Shown piece after piece: positions 16,881 to 26,556 of a DNA stretch of 64,000 nucleotides; the stretch's first letter is position 1, and each line of letters begins with the position of its first letter. Under the pieces are notes generated by a model that had not been told where the DNA came from, ran no database searches, and saw only the letters and a list, made by a program, of their open reading frames with translations. Origin of the DNA: Bacteroidota bacterium (lineage in GTDB: Bacteria > Bacteroidota > Bacteroidia > Chitinophagales > Chitinophagaceae); NCBI GenBank assembly GCA_030706685.1, contig JAUZOA010000001.1:80270-144269 (forward strand), written 5' to 3'. Made by a program: the position numbers and the translations under genes.

Positions 16881-17615
16881 TTAAGGGGTGGGGGTATCCA
16901 CTCTTTTCACGCTTCCGGCGCCACTTATATTCTGACTGACAGCTGCATTGCCCCTGTATTTGACATCGCTTGATCCGCTGGCCTCTATATCCAGTTTGAC
17001 ACTGGCAAAGACTTCTGCGTCACAAGCGCCTGAAATATCAATTTTTGTTTGTTCAGTCATCAGGTCAAAGCATTTGATATTTGAACTACCACTTCCATCT
17101 ACAGACAGTTCCTTTGCTTCGCCTTTCAAAGCCAGGGTACAGGCGCCGCTAAGGCCGGCAGATATTTTCAGTGCTTTTATATCTAACCTGGCATCACTGG
17201 CGCCACTCAGGTCAATCGAGATATTTTCATTCGAAGAAAGCCTGTTCTCACTGGTTATATTGCAGGCCCCCGAAGCTCTCATACTGGTAAACAAGGGAGC
17301 GCTTATATATACTTTAATTTTTCCACTTGGATCAAGACTGGTATTGTCCCGCTGCTGGATATATAGTATACCATTTTCCTCCCTTATTTGTATATACTGC
17401 TGAAGGTTGTCATCCGTCACCACTTTAGCAGCAAAAGCAGAATCCTGCTTCAGGTAGAGGTCAATAGCGCTGCTTACATCTACTCCTGTAAAATGCGAAA
17501 CATCACGGGTTTGAGTGATCACATTCCCGGTTCCTCTCATATGCTCACCACGAAAATAATGACAGGAGGAAAGAATAAGGAGATTGCAAAAAGCAACGAT
17601 CAGAAGACGGTTCAT
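16881..17615 (-). CDS. GIN/DUF2807 domain lipoprotein
   Basis: 244 residues with a lipoprotein signal ending LSSC (C18). The rest is a head-GIN (DUF2807) beta-helix-like domain: GTGNVITQTRDVSHFTGVDVSSAIDLYLKQ at the front, then repeating short strands rich in SGAS, SGAC and SGSS turns. These are abundant surface lipoproteins of Bacteroidota once described as auto-transporter adhesin heads; no biochemical role is established. The start is the ATG at 17615. It is followed on the same strand by the amine oxidase after 58 bp. Confidence 0.85.
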   Translation of the reverse strand: MNRLLIVAFCNLLILSSCHYFRGEHMRGTGNVITQTRDVSHFTGVDVSSAIDLYLKQDSAFAAKVVTDDNLQQYIQIREENGILYIQQRDNTSLDPSGKIKVYISAPLFTSMRASGACNITSENRLSSNENISIDLSGASDARLDIKALKISAGLSGACTLALKGEAKELSVDGSGSSNIKCFDLMTEQTKIDISGACDAEVFASVKLDIEASGSSDVKYRGNAAVSQNISGAGSVKRVDTPTP

Positions 17616-17733
17616 TTTGTTTGGTTTGTGGTTACAAAGATCAGGATGTTTTTTCTTTCTTGTGCTATGACGCCAAAATCAGTTACAAGGTTACAGCTTA
17701 AAAACTTCAAACGGCGAACTCCGTTCTGTTTTT

Positions 17734-17741
17734 TACCTTCG
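17734..17741 (+). promoter_or_regulatory. Candidate -7 box for guaA
   Basis: TACCTTCG is one base off the Bacteroidota TAnnTTTG box and ends 7 bp before the guaA ATG at 17749, implying a nearly leaderless mRNA. No convincing -33 element was identified. Confidence 0.4.
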
Positions 17742-17748
17742 CAGCACC

Positions 17749-19284
17749 ATGACAGAAAAGATCCTGATCCTTGATTTTGGCTCTCAATATACACAACTCA
17801 TAGCCAGGGCTGTAAGAGAAGCCAACGTGTACTGTGAAATCATCCCCTACCACAAAAAATTTGAATTTGAACCCGGTCTGAAAGGCATCATACTTTCCGG
17901 CTCGCCATTCTCTGTAAATGAAGAAAAGGCCCCGGATGTGAATGTTCAGGAGTTTATTACCCGGGTGCCGGTACTTGGCGTTTGCTACGGGGCGCAGCTT
18001 ACAGCAAAAAGATTTGGGGGAAGAGTGGAAAAAAGCAGCAAACGGGAATATGGCCGGGCTCTTTTGCAAAAGTCAAAGGAAGACCTTTTACTCAAAGATG
18101 TTTCAAAACAAAGCCAGGTATGGATGAGCCATGCCGATACCATTCTCGAACTCCCGGCGGGTTTTGAATTACTGGCTACTACAGAAAGCATCCCGGTAGC
18201 AGCTTTCAAAAAAAATGGAACCGGGAGTATGCCTTTATATGGAGTACAGTTCCACCCTGAAGTATATCATTCCACAGAGGGGAAAAAAATTCTTCATAAT
18301 TTTTTGGTCAATATATGTGGCTGCAGCCAGGAATGGACGCCGGCACACTTTATTTCTGATACTGTTGAGGCATTGAAGAAAAAAATTGGTACTAAAAAAG
18401 TAATCATGGCGCTGAGTGGCGGTGTTGATTCTACGGTAGCTGCTACGCTGATCCATAAAGCCGTCGGTGACCAGTTGCAGGGAATTTTTGTTGATAATGG
18501 CGTCCTCCGTAAAAATGAATTCAATGAAGTGTTGATCACGTATGCCCGGTTAGGTTTGAACGTTGAAGGCATTGATGCAAAAAAACGTTTCTATAATGCT
18601 TTAGCCGGCCAATCAGACCCGGAAGCAAAAAGAAAAGCTATTGGGAGCTTATTTATTGATGTTTTCCAGGATGAAGCAAAAAAAATGGAGGGCATTGGCT
18701 TTCTGGGGCAGGGAACAATTTATCCTGATGTCATTGAAAGTGTTTCGGTTCATGGCCCTTCTATGACCATTAAATCACATCATAATGTAGGCGGGTTGCC
18801 GGAACATTTGCATCTTGAACTGGTAGAACCATTAAGATCCTTATTCAAAGATGAAGTAAGAAAAGTGGGGAAAGAGCTTGGCATCCCGGCTGAAATGATT
18901 GACAGGCATCCATTTCCCGGTCCCGGGCTTGCTATAAGGATTTTAGGGGAGGTCACGGAAGAAAAGGTACAGTTGTTGCAGGAAGCCGACCACTTGTATG
19001 TGAAAGCTTTGAAAGAACATAATTTGTATGCAACGATTTGGCAGGCCGGCGCTATCTTACTCCCGGTAAAAAGTGTAGGCGTAATGGGTGATGAACGAAC
19101 CTATGAATTTACTGTGGCTTTAAGAGCAGTGACCAGCGTAGATGGAATGACCGCGGACTGGGCTCATTTGCCTTACGATTTCCTGGCAAATGTTTCAAAT
19201 GATATCATCAATAATGTACGGGGCATCAACCGCGTAGTATATGATATCAGCAGTAAACCCCCGGCTACGATTGAATGGGAGTGA
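17749..19284 (+). CDS. guaA: GMP synthase (glutamine-hydrolysing)
   Basis: 511 residues, normal for GuaA. The N-terminal class I glutaminase carries nucleophile C79 in [10 protein letters not shown] and the QFHPEVYHS histidine/glutamate pair. The ATP-pyrophosphatase domain has the P-loop SGGVDST, and the C-terminal dimerisation domain ends with the family hallmark PPATIEWE. It amidates XMP to GMP with glutamine and ATP in the cytosol. The stop codon at 19282-19284 abuts a short-word inverted repeat (see 19279-19420). Purine biosynthesis housekeeping gene, transcribed alone or with the following binding protein. Confidence 0.98.
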   Translation: MTEKILILDFGSQYTQLIARAVREANVYCEIIPYHKKFEFEPGLKGIILSGSPFSVNEEKAPDVNVQEFITRVPVLGVCYGAQLTAKRFGGRVEKSSKREYGRALLQKSKEDLLLKDVSKQSQVWMSHADTILELPAGFELLATTESIPVAAFKKNGTGSMPLYGVQFHPEVYHSTEGKKILHNFLVNICGCSQEWTPAHFISDTVEALKKKIGTKKVIMALSGGVDSTVAATLIHKAVGDQLQGIFVDNGVLRKNEFNEVLITYARLGLNVEGIDAKKRFYNALAGQSDPEAKRKAIGSLFIDVFQDEAKKMEGIGFLGQGTIYPDVIESVSVHGPSMTIKSHHNVGGLPEHLHLELVEPLRSLFKDEVRKVGKELGIPAEMIDRHPFPGPGLAIRILGEVTEEKVQLLQEADHLYVKALKEHNLYATIWQAGAILLPVKSVGVMGDERTYEFTVALRAVTSVDGMTADWAHLPYDFLANVSNDIINNVRGINRVVYDISSKPPATIEWE

Positions 19285-19420
19285 GACAACAGGCAATGAA
19301 CAACAGACAATTGGTAAACATTAAAATTGGAAAATGAAAAAGTATTTTCGAAAAAAATGGTTCTTTCCGCGAATTTCGAATTGCCCATTGCCCATTGCCT
19401 GCTGTTTATTGTCCATTCAC
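19279..19420. repeat. TTGCCCATTGCC-type inverted repeat spanning guaA stop and next gene
   Basis: The left arm (19279-19316, GAGTGAGACAACAGGCAATG and on) starts at the guaA stop codon. The right arm (19379-19420, AATTGCCCATTGCCCATTGC and on) is its imperfect reverse complement. The right arm lies inside the next coding sequence and encodes residues 16-29, the hydrophobic core of its signal peptide. Confidence 0.7.
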
Positions 19421-20554
19421 GCTTTGGCTCAGACCGATTCTTTACACCCGTCAAAACATAAGATCGCCATTTTTGCTCCCCTGTATCTTGACTCAGCGTT
19501 TGATGCTGCCGGTGAATACCGCTATACCAAAAATGTTTTTCCCAAATTCATTAACCCGGGCCTTGAATTTTATGAAGGAGCCAGGCTGGCTTTGGATTCG
19601 TTGGAACAGGATGGCAAAGAACTGGAAATATTCGTATATGACTCCCGGTCATCCAAAGAAACGCTGCAAAACCAGTTGAATAAACCTGAAATAAACGATG
19701 TTGAACTGATCATTGCCCATTGCTCGGGCAATGAAGTAAGAACATTTGCTGACGCAGGGCTCAAAAAAAATATCCCTGTCATAAACGTTACAATACCCCA
19801 GGACGGTGGCGTATCAGGCAATCCTTTCTTTATTATATTAAACCCGATGCTAAAAACACATTGCGAGGGAATTTATAAATACATTCAGAAATATTATTCT
19901 ATTGAGCCCATCGTTGTGTTCCGGAAAAAAGGAGAACTGGAAAACCAGATCAGGGAATATTTTGATAATTATGGTAAGAGTACCAAATCTGTTCCTCTGA
20001 AAATAAAATACGTTGACCTCCCCGACAATTTTACCGCCAACCAGTTAAGCGCGAATCTTGACTCCACTCATCATACCCTTTGTGTTGCAGGCAGTCTTGA
20101 CGGGAATTTTGGAAGGCAACTGGCCCTGCAACTGGCATCGCTTTATAAACAATACCATATAACGATAATGGGAATGCCTACCTGGGATGGATTGACAAGA
20201 GAATTTTCAAAACCTGATTTCAAAGGCCCCGAGATCATTTATAGTACTCCTTTTTATAATCCAAGAACCGATAAAGTAAGCCTCGATATTACTAATCACT
20301 TCAATACTGTCATGTATGCCCGGCCCAGCGACATGGTATTCAGGGGATATGAAGTAACATGGAAATTCGCGAAACTCCTGCTTCAATATGGTAAAGACAT
20401 TTCTACCAATCTCTCCGATAATAAGAACAATGTTTTTACCGACTTTGACATACAACCCGAGCTGAACAGGCAAAATATGCGGCCGGATCATTTCGAAAAC
20501 AAAAAATTATATTTTATCAAATGGCAGGATGGCCTGATTAAGGGAGTCAACTAA
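19334..20554 (+). CDS. Periplasmic-binding-protein-like exported protein
   Basis: 406 residues. A basic N-terminus (KKYFRKKWFF) and a hydrophobic core end in ALA-Q, a plausible signal peptidase I site near residue 32; most of that core is encoded by a dispersed repeat. The body reads like a type 1 periplasmic-binding fold of the amino-acid ABC transporter/receptor ligand-binding group: HKIAIFAPLYLDSAF, GLEFYEGARLALDSL, VYDSR, LIIAHCSGNEV, and a second lobe with TIMGMPTWDGL. No transporter genes are adjacent, so it may be a stand-alone sensor or an envelope protein. It lies 49 bp after guaA. Fold is moderately sure; ligand unknown. Confidence 0.7.
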   Translation: MKKYFRKKWFFPRISNCPLPIACCLLSIHALAQTDSLHPSKHKIAIFAPLYLDSAFDAAGEYRYTKNVFPKFINPGLEFYEGARLALDSLEQDGKELEIFVYDSRSSKETLQNQLNKPEINDVELIIAHCSGNEVRTFADAGLKKNIPVINVTIPQDGGVSGNPFFIILNPMLKTHCEGIYKYIQKYYSIEPIVVFRKKGELENQIREYFDNYGKSTKSVPLKIKYVDLPDNFTANQLSANLDSTHHTLCVAGSLDGNFGRQLALQLASLYKQYHITIMGMPTWDGLTREFSKPDFKGPEIIYSTPFYNPRTDKVSLDITNHFNTVMYARPSDMVFRGYEVTWKFAKLLLQYGKDISTNLSDNKNNVFTDFDIQPELNRQNMRPDHFENKKLYFIKWQDGLIKGVN

Positions 20555-20661
20555 AGCCCACCGATATTCCTGCCCAATTCAAGTCTTATCCCAAAAAGAA
20601 TTGGAGCAAGGGTCTAAAGTATAAAACAGGGATAGCCTCCTGTATTCCGTTCCCGATCCTT

Positions 20662-20669
20662 TATTTTTG
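20662..20669 (+). promoter_or_regulatory. Candidate TAnnTTTG -7 box for helicase/pdeM
   Basis: TATTTTTG is an exact TAnnTTTG match 30 bp before the first possible start codon of the helicase. The -33 element is not evident. It lies in a 145-bp gap after the binding-protein gene, consistent with a new transcription unit. Confidence 0.45.
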
Positions 20670-20699
20670 CCTCTTTAATCCAATTCTGTAATTATTGCT

Positions 20700-23243
20700 T
20701 TGTGCGTCTTGAACCTCGCAGATACAATAGGGTATAAAATTATCAGCCACTGGCTTGCTGCCAGGGAGCGCCGGCCATTCCTGTTTCAGCAAGAGGCCTG
20801 GCAACATATTATTAATGGTGAAAGCGGCCTTGTAAATGCCCCGACAGGTTGTGGTAAAACATATTCTGTTTTCCTGGGCTCACTTATTGATTTTATCAAT
20901 CACAACCCGGATGATTATAAAACCAAATCAAAAAATCAACTTCAATTGTTATGGATCACCCCGCTTCGCGCGCTGGCCAAGGATATCGGGCGGGCGATGG
21001 AAGAAGTCATTGCGGAACTGGAAATACCCTGGAAAGTAGGGATCAGGAATGGCGATACAGCTATTGCTGAAAGAACCAGGCAAAAAAAACAGATGCCCGA
21101 AGTTTTGATCATTACCCCGGAAAGCCTGCATTTATTGCTGGCACAAAAAGGTTATCCTGAAATTTTTCGTTCACTTAAAATCATCGCTGTAGATGAATGG
21201 CATGAATTGCTGGGAAGCAAGCGGGGAGTGCAGGTAGAGTTGGCGGTTTCGAGAATTGTCAGTGGTCAGCGGTCAGTGGTCAGTGACAATTCCGGAAATA
21301 AAACAACCCACTCAACGCTCATCACTCACCACTCATCACTATCCATCTGGGGTATCTCGGCTACTATCGGAAACCTGGATGAAGCAAAAGAAGTCCTGAT
21401 GTCTTCCTTGCGAAAAGAAGGGGTAATTGTCCGGGCCAACATGAATAAGCGTATTGAAGTGGAATCTATTTTCCCCGATGAAATAGAAAAATATCCCTGG
21501 GCCGGTCACCTGGGGATCAAACTGGCGCATAAGCTTATTCCTGTCATTGAAAAAAGTACAACGACTCTCATCTTTATTAATACCAGGGGGATGAGTGAGA
21601 CCTGGTATCAAACTTTGCTGAATATCTGTCCTGATCTTGCCGGTTCTATTGCCTTGCATCATGGATCGGTGGATATGGAATTAAGAACCTGGGTGGAAGA
21701 AAATCTGCATTCAGGAAGGTTGAAAGCGGTGGTTTGCACAGCCAGTCTTGACCTGGGAGTTGATTTTCGTCCTGTTGAAACTGTTATCCAGGTAGGTTCA
21801 CCTAAAGGAGTGGCAAGGTTCCTGCAACGGGCAGGAAGAAGCGGGCATAGTCCCGATGCAGTCAGCAAGATTTATTTTTTACCTACTCATTCCCTGGAAC
21901 TGGCCGAAGCAGCCGCCTTGAAAAAGGCGATTGAAGAAAATATGATTGAAAGCCGCCAGCCCATGCTGCTTTGTTATGATGTGCTGATACAGTATTTAAA
22001 TACATTGGCGATATCGGATGGTTTTTTGCCGGAACAACTCTTTGAGGAGATAAAACTTACTTATTGTTATAAAGACCTTTTGGAAGACGAGTGGAAACAA
22101 TTGCTCCATTTCATTACCGCCGGTGGTAAGGCCCTGCAGCAATATGATGATTACAAGAAGGTAGAAATAGAAGATGGCGTTTACAAAATAAAGAGCAGGA
22201 AGCTGGCTATGCGTCATCGCCTGCACATCGGGACGATTGTGAGTGAATCCATGCTGAAAGTAAAATTCATCAGTGGTGGCTATGTTGGGGTAATTGAGGA
22301 ATGGTTTATATCAAGATTACAGCCGGGTGATGTTTTTACTTTAGCCGGAAGAAATCTTGAATTTGTGATGATCAAGGACCTGACGGCTTTTGTAAGAAAA
22401 AGCAATGCGAAGAAATCAATTGTTCCAAGCTGGCAGGGTGGGCGAATGCCCCTGAGCGCTAACCTTGGAAAGAAACTGAGAGAAACTTTTGACAGGAAAT
22501 CGGAAGGCAGATCCCGGAAGACAGAAATACAGGAAAAAGAACTGGAAGCATTGGAGCCATTGTTTGAGCTGCAGGAAAGCCTGTCGCATGTCCCAAAGAG
22601 AAATGAATTGCTGATCGAGCAGATAGAAACCAGGGACGGCTTTCATCTTTTTGTTTATCCTTTTGAAGGACGATTAGTGCATGAAGCCATGGCGGCCATC
22701 CTTGCTTACCGCATCAGCCGTATTACTCCCATTACTTTTTCCTTTGCCATGAATGATTACGGTTTTGAATTGCTCAGCGATCAGCCGGTACCTGTTGATG
22801 ATACAAACGTGTATGAATTATTTTCTCCCGGCGATTTATTATCCGATATCCAGCGAAGTGTCAACTCTACGGAGATGGCAAGAAGAAAGTTCCGGGATGT
22901 GGCGGTTATTGGTGGTTTAATTTTCCAGGGTTATCCCGGTGAACAAAAGAAAGCCAGACACCTGCAGGCATCTGCCTCGCTCCTCTTTAATGTGTTCAAC
23001 GAATATGAACCAGGCAATTTATTATTGCGGCAGTCTTACCAGGAAGTGCTGGACCAGCAGATGGAAGAAGCGAGGTTGAGAGATATGCTGGAGAGAATAC
23101 AGCGGTCGAAGATCATCATCACTTTTCCCACCCAACTGACACCCTTTTGCTTCCCGGTAAAAGTGGATAGTATGCGGGAAGATCTTTCTTCAGAAAAATT
23201 AGAAGACAGGGTCAGGCGGATGCAACTGCAACTGGAAAAATAA
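20700..23243 (+). CDS. Ligase-associated DNA damage response DEXH-box helicase (Lhr-like)
   Basis: 847 residues. Helicase motifs are all present: I APTGCGKT at 47-54, II DEWH at 165-168, III SAT at 220-222, VI QRAGRSGH from 376, followed by the Lhr-type winged-helix and C-terminal core. This is the helicase that accompanies PdeM, a nuclease and an ATP-dependent ligase in many bacteria; here only PdeM follows (86 bp). No ATG is available near the N-terminus; translation must start at TTG 20700 or TTG 20709, since the frame opens only at 20679. Residues about 186-214 are encoded by a dispersed repeat inserted in frame just before motif III. Otherwise intact. Confidence 0.9.
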   Translation: MCVLNLADTIGYKIISHWLAARERRPFLFQQEAWQHIINGESGLVNAPTGCGKTYSVFLGSLIDFINHNPDDYKTKSKNQLQLLWITPLRALAKDIGRAMEEVIAELEIPWKVGIRNGDTAIAERTRQKKQMPEVLIITPESLHLLLAQKGYPEIFRSLKIIAVDEWHELLGSKRGVQVELAVSRIVSGQRSVVSDNSGNKTTHSTLITHHSSLSIWGISATIGNLDEAKEVLMSSLRKEGVIVRANMNKRIEVESIFPDEIEKYPWAGHLGIKLAHKLIPVIEKSTTTLIFINTRGMSETWYQTLLNICPDLAGSIALHHGSVDMELRTWVEENLHSGRLKAVVCTASLDLGVDFRPVETVIQVGSPKGVARFLQRAGRSGHSPDAVSKIYFLPTHSLELAEAAALKKAIEENMIESRQPMLLCYDVLIQYLNTLAISDGFLPEQLFEEIKLTYCYKDLLEDEWKQLLHFITAGGKALQQYDDYKKVEIEDGVYKIKSRKLAMRHRLHIGTIVSESMLKVKFISGGYVGVIEEWFISRLQPGDVFTLAGRNLEFVMIKDLTAFVRKSNAKKSIVPSWQGGRMPLSANLGKKLRETFDRKSEGRSRKTEIQEKELEALEPLFELQESLSHVPKRNELLIEQIETRDGFHLFVYPFEGRLVHEAMAAILAYRISRITPITFSFAMNDYGFELLSDQPVPVDDTNVYELFSPGDLLSDIQRSVNSTEMARRKFRDVAVIGGLIFQGYPGEQKKARHLQASASLLFNVFNEYEPGNLLLRQSYQEVLDQQMEEARLRDMLERIQRSKIIITFPTQLTPFCFPVKVDSMREDLSSEKLEDRVRRMQLQLEK
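21255..21340. repeat. CACTCATCACT-type inverted repeat inside helicase gene
   Basis: GTCAGTGGTCAGCGGTCAGT on the left (21258-21288) faces CACTCAACGCTCATCACTCA on the right (21309-21340). The copy keeps the reading frame and adds roughly 25 residues rich in S, T and H between a helix and the SAT motif. The same words occur at 34219-34308 and 36165-36193. Confidence 0.75.
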
Positions 23244-23313
23244 TACGCCAATAAGCCGCATTCATATTCATTTGTGCCGTTCGTGGCTAAAATAATTTCA
23301 TTGTATATCTTCT

Positions 23314-23321
23314 TAGATTTG
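23314..23321 (+). promoter_or_regulatory. Candidate TAnnTTTG -7 box for pdeM
   Basis: TAGATTTG matches the Bacteroidota -7 consensus exactly and ends 7 bp before the pdeM ATG. It would allow transcription of pdeM apart from the helicase, with a very short leader. Confidence 0.45.
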
Positions 23322-23328
23322 CATCCCT

Positions 23329-23988
23329 ATGAGTACTTATTTGTCCCATATGATCGGTGATGAACACCTGGTAATGAGCGCGGAGAGGACTTTATTCTGG
23401 GAGAATGAGTCGACTCTTATTGTAGCCGATCTCCATATTGGTAAAACAGGACATTTTCGCCAGGCGGGAATTGGCGTTCCGCAACAGGTATATAAGGATG
23501 ATCTCCACCGCTTATTGGCGCAGATACTTTTTTTTAAAGCCGAACGGCTGATCATTGTAGGAGATCTTACACATAGTGTCGCTAATAAAGAGCTGGATCT
23601 TTTCAGGAAATGGCGAAAAGATTTTCCTTCACTGGATCTTCATCTCGTAAAAGGCAATCACGATATACTCGAAGAAAAATGGTATAGCGAAGCTGATATT
23701 TCGGTGAAGGTGGGTCAATTCGGGGTAAAACAATTTCTCTTTGTACATGATATACTCACACCGGGCATAAATGCGGAAAAGGGACAATATTTTTTTTCGG
23801 GTCATTTGCATCCCGGGATCAGCATACGAGGCAGGGGCAGGCAGTCATTACATTTTCCCTGTTTTTATTTTACAAAAAAATATTGTGTGCTGCCGGCATT
23901 CAGTCGTTTTACCGGGACTTATAAAGTAGAACCGGGAGAGGGAGAAAAGGCGTTTGCGATCATTGACAAAGATATAGTGCCTGTATAA
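23329..23988 (+). CDS. pdeM: Ligase-associated DNA damage response endonuclease PdeM
   Basis: 219 residues with calcineurin-type metallophosphoesterase motifs: ADLHIGK (D34, H36), GDLTHS (D79, H82), GNHD (109-112) and the late SGHLHPG histidines. This size and its place directly after the Lhr-like helicase identify PdeM, a single-strand endonuclease/phosphoesterase of the ligase-associated DNA damage system. The usual companion ligase and metallo-beta-lactamase-fold exonuclease are not within this window. The ATG at 23329 fits both the promoter box and the N-terminus of the family. Confidence 0.88.
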   Translation: MSTYLSHMIGDEHLVMSAERTLFWENESTLIVADLHIGKTGHFRQAGIGVPQQVYKDDLHRLLAQILFFKAERLIIVGDLTHSVANKELDLFRKWRKDFPSLDLHLVKGNHDILEEKWYSEADISVKVGQFGVKQFLFVHDILTPGINAEKGQYFFSGHLHPGISIRGRGRQSLHFPCFYFTKKYCVLPAFSRFTGTYKVEPGEGEKAFAIIDKDIVPV

Positions 23989-24014
23989 TTGAAATAGTTG
24001 TCGCTGTCGAAACA

Positions 24015-26468
24015 TCAATGTTTTTTCTTCAACTGGCTATAATCAAGATAATAAATGAATCTAACGGTCAGCTCATTGCCGTGCCTTAAGTTAAGACTCT
24101 GGGAAAGATTGCGCAGGTAAAGCGTATACTTGTTACCATCAACCGTTTCATCATCCCCCAGCCAATTCTTATACCCGAATATGAGCCTGCTGCCATAACG
24201 GAAATCCCAGGTAAGAAAAGCATCTGTATTGAAATAATTCACATTGCCTGTAATACCGGTCACGGGAGTTACGGATACAGGCAATCCCCTGTCGTCCAGT
24301 TCCGCGGTTCTTTTCTGCGGCACATAACTCCAGTAATGCCTTACCCTTAATGTCAGGTTAATACGGGAAGTAAAATTGTAGATCCCCGATAATACCGAAG
24401 TAACATCTTTAAAATCTACAAAGGCGATCATCGGTTCGCCGGAAGATGATTTGCCTGCTGAAGTGATATAATCTGTTTCCGCTTCATGGCGGTGTGATAA
24501 GTCTATTGTCAATTGATTGCTGAACCGGTAACGGACATCACCTTCAACAATAAAATAACTTTTTTCGGGGTTCTTAAAAAAATCAGAGACCAGGAAATTA
24601 TAGCTGATGAATAAACGTTTGCGGCTGTCGGTGCTCCCGGTCAAAGCCAGTGAGCCATACTGTGGGCGGCGGGCATATTTAGTAAAAGGTTTCCCGGTAA
24701 TAAAATAGTCATGCTGATCCGGCAGGTAGGAAGCCGTCAATGTAATGTCCCAGAAATTTTTTAAATACCAAAATGCCGATGCCTGGAGAGTGAAATCACT
24801 GAATTTGTCAGGCTTGTACAACCGCCTGTAAGTTGCGGAAAGTGTATAGCTATAAGAAAGGAAATTATGGGTAGGAGTATATTGATTATAACTCACAGAG
24901 CCTGAATTGATATTTTGATTGGCGGTTTGTAGGAAGCCCAGGTCTGTGGGGTCATAACCGACAGACTCTATCAGGTTCTGGGCGCTATAACGGAACCTCC
25001 CGCTTACTTTTGCTATCCGCAATAATGTATTATAGCCATCATAAGGGCTTGCCAGGAATACTTTGCTGTAATGGCCATAGCCTTTCAGGTTGTAAGTATT
25101 CTTCTTGTCGTACAAACTAAAATCAAGACCTGTTACGTTGGCATCCCTGCCTGATCCATTACGCAAGACGTTCGTATTGGTAAATGTAATATAAGAGCGA
25201 TCCTTTAAAGCCTGGTCCAGGACAAAAATGTTGTAATTCGTCAATACTTCTGTCTGGATTTTTGTTTTCTCCCCGGTGGTTCTGTCGCGTATAGACGCGT
25301 ACATCGGCGCACCGATAGCATTAAAAAATCCGATTCCTAATTTACCCGGGGTTCGTCCTGAAAATTTTAAGGCATTATACAATTGCGTGCGGCCGGGATT
25401 ATTAAGTATTTCAATATTGGGATCCGCCCAGGCCAGTTTATTGACGGAATCATACGCCGTAGGAGTAGCGCCTACACGCCGGGAATAGAAAAGCCCTGAT
25501 TTATTGAATATATCTGTTCCCTCTGTAAAGAACGGGCGGTTTTCGTCCAGTTTTATTTCATACGGGGTCAGGTTATTCACCACATTGTCGGAGATCACCT
25601 GCCCAAAATCAGGTATCAGCGTGGCATCGAGCGTAAAACTCTCATTGATCCCATACTTTACGTCCATGCCACCACTTTGCAACCATTTTGTCTGGTAGCC
25701 GCTATTTTCCGGGGTACTGCGAATACCGGTAGATATATAAGGAGAGAAGCTAAGACGTAGCGGTGGCTGAATATTAGTGAGACCCTTTAACAACCCGAAC
25801 TGGTTAATAAAACCATTTATATTCGGATCGACATAAGTCCAGAAGCTTGTTTCATTGATCCGCCGTTCAGAACGCAGGAATTGTATTCCCCAATCCTGCA
25901 CATTTTTTTTGGCAAACCGTAAGGAAGTGTAAGGGATTTTCATTTCAACTACCCATCCATTTTCTTTTATGGCTACTTTACTGTCCCATACCGCATCCCA
26001 GGTTTTATCACCGTATTCACCATAGTCTACTACCACGCTTGGCGCTAACCTCGCATCAGTCTGAACATTGGAAGAGGTAACTAAAAACTGGAAGCCATTC
26101 TGGTGATCGTTATAGGTATCAAAAAAAACAGAAAAATAGTCCAGGTCTTTTTGCTGTTCGTCGTCCCTGGCTGTAATCTGCTTACGAAGCAAAGCAGGAT
26201 CGTCATACAAATAGGCTCCTACGTAAATAGCTTCATCATCATATACGATTTTTACTTCTGTTTTTTGTGAAGCAGGCTGACCGGCCTGGGGGAAATTCTG
26301 GATGAAACCGGTCGCCGGTTGCACATTCTGCCATGCAGGGTCATCCAGTTGCCCATCGATTTTCGGTGGCTGGTTGACTTTAATGGCTTGTAGTGATTTT
26401 GATTGCGAAAATACCTGTCCACAAACCAATAACAGCAGGGGCAAACAAATAATCTTTCCCAAAAGCAT
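24015..26468 (-). CDS. DUF5916 outer-membrane protein with N-terminal CBM9-like domain
   Basis: 817 residues. A signal peptide (about 1-21, ending VFSQ) is followed by a CBM9-type beta-sandwich: KIDGQLDDPAWQN, KIVYDDEAIYVGAYLYD, and DYFSVFFDTYNDHQNGFQF. The long C-terminal part is made of alternating amphipathic strands ending in an aromatic-rich segment, as expected of the DUF5916 beta-barrel. Members are abundant in Bacteroidota; the ligand or transported molecule is not known. It is convergent with pdeM (26 bp) and followed upstream by an S24-type regulator on the same strand. Confidence 0.88.
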   Translation of the reverse strand: MLLGKIICLPLLLLVCGQVFSQSKSLQAIKVNQPPKIDGQLDDPAWQNVQPATGFIQNFPQAGQPASQKTEVKIVYDDEAIYVGAYLYDDPALLRKQITARDDEQQKDLDYFSVFFDTYNDHQNGFQFLVTSSNVQTDARLAPSVVVDYGEYGDKTWDAVWDSKVAIKENGWVVEMKIPYTSLRFAKKNVQDWGIQFLRSERRINETSFWTYVDPNINGFINQFGLLKGLTNIQPPLRLSFSPYISTGIRSTPENSGYQTKWLQSGGMDVKYGINESFTLDATLIPDFGQVISDNVVNNLTPYEIKLDENRPFFTEGTDIFNKSGLFYSRRVGATPTAYDSVNKLAWADPNIEILNNPGRTQLYNALKFSGRTPGKLGIGFFNAIGAPMYASIRDRTTGEKTKIQTEVLTNYNIFVLDQALKDRSYITFTNTNVLRNGSGRDANVTGLDFSLYDKKNTYNLKGYGHYSKVFLASPYDGYNTLLRIAKVSGRFRYSAQNLIESVGYDPTDLGFLQTANQNINSGSVSYNQYTPTHNFLSYSYTLSATYRRLYKPDKFSDFTLQASAFWYLKNFWDITLTASYLPDQHDYFITGKPFTKYARRPQYGSLALTGSTDSRKRLFISYNFLVSDFFKNPEKSYFIVEGDVRYRFSNQLTIDLSHRHEAETDYITSAGKSSSGEPMIAFVDFKDVTSVLSGIYNFTSRINLTLRVRHYWSYVPQKRTAELDDRGLPVSVTPVTGITGNVNYFNTDAFLTWDFRYGSRLIFGYKNWLGDDETVDGNKYTLYLRNLSQSLNLRHGNELTVRFIYYLDYSQLKKKH

Positions 26469-26556
26469 GTATCAGTACCTAAGCAAATATAAAAGACTGT
26501 CCTGAAGACAGAAAAGATGCTTTGGAAAATATATTAGCGGGCAGTGAAATTGCAGC

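Noticed and set aside
19173..19454. Minus-strand frame across the end of guaA
   Set aside because: It is the complement of the conserved PPATIEWE end and the repeat; no coding signal of its own.
23265..23290. TTTGTGCCGTTCGTGGC as a promoter element for pdeM
   Set aside because: Looks like another short-word repeat; the exact TAnnTTTG box at 23314 is a better candidate.
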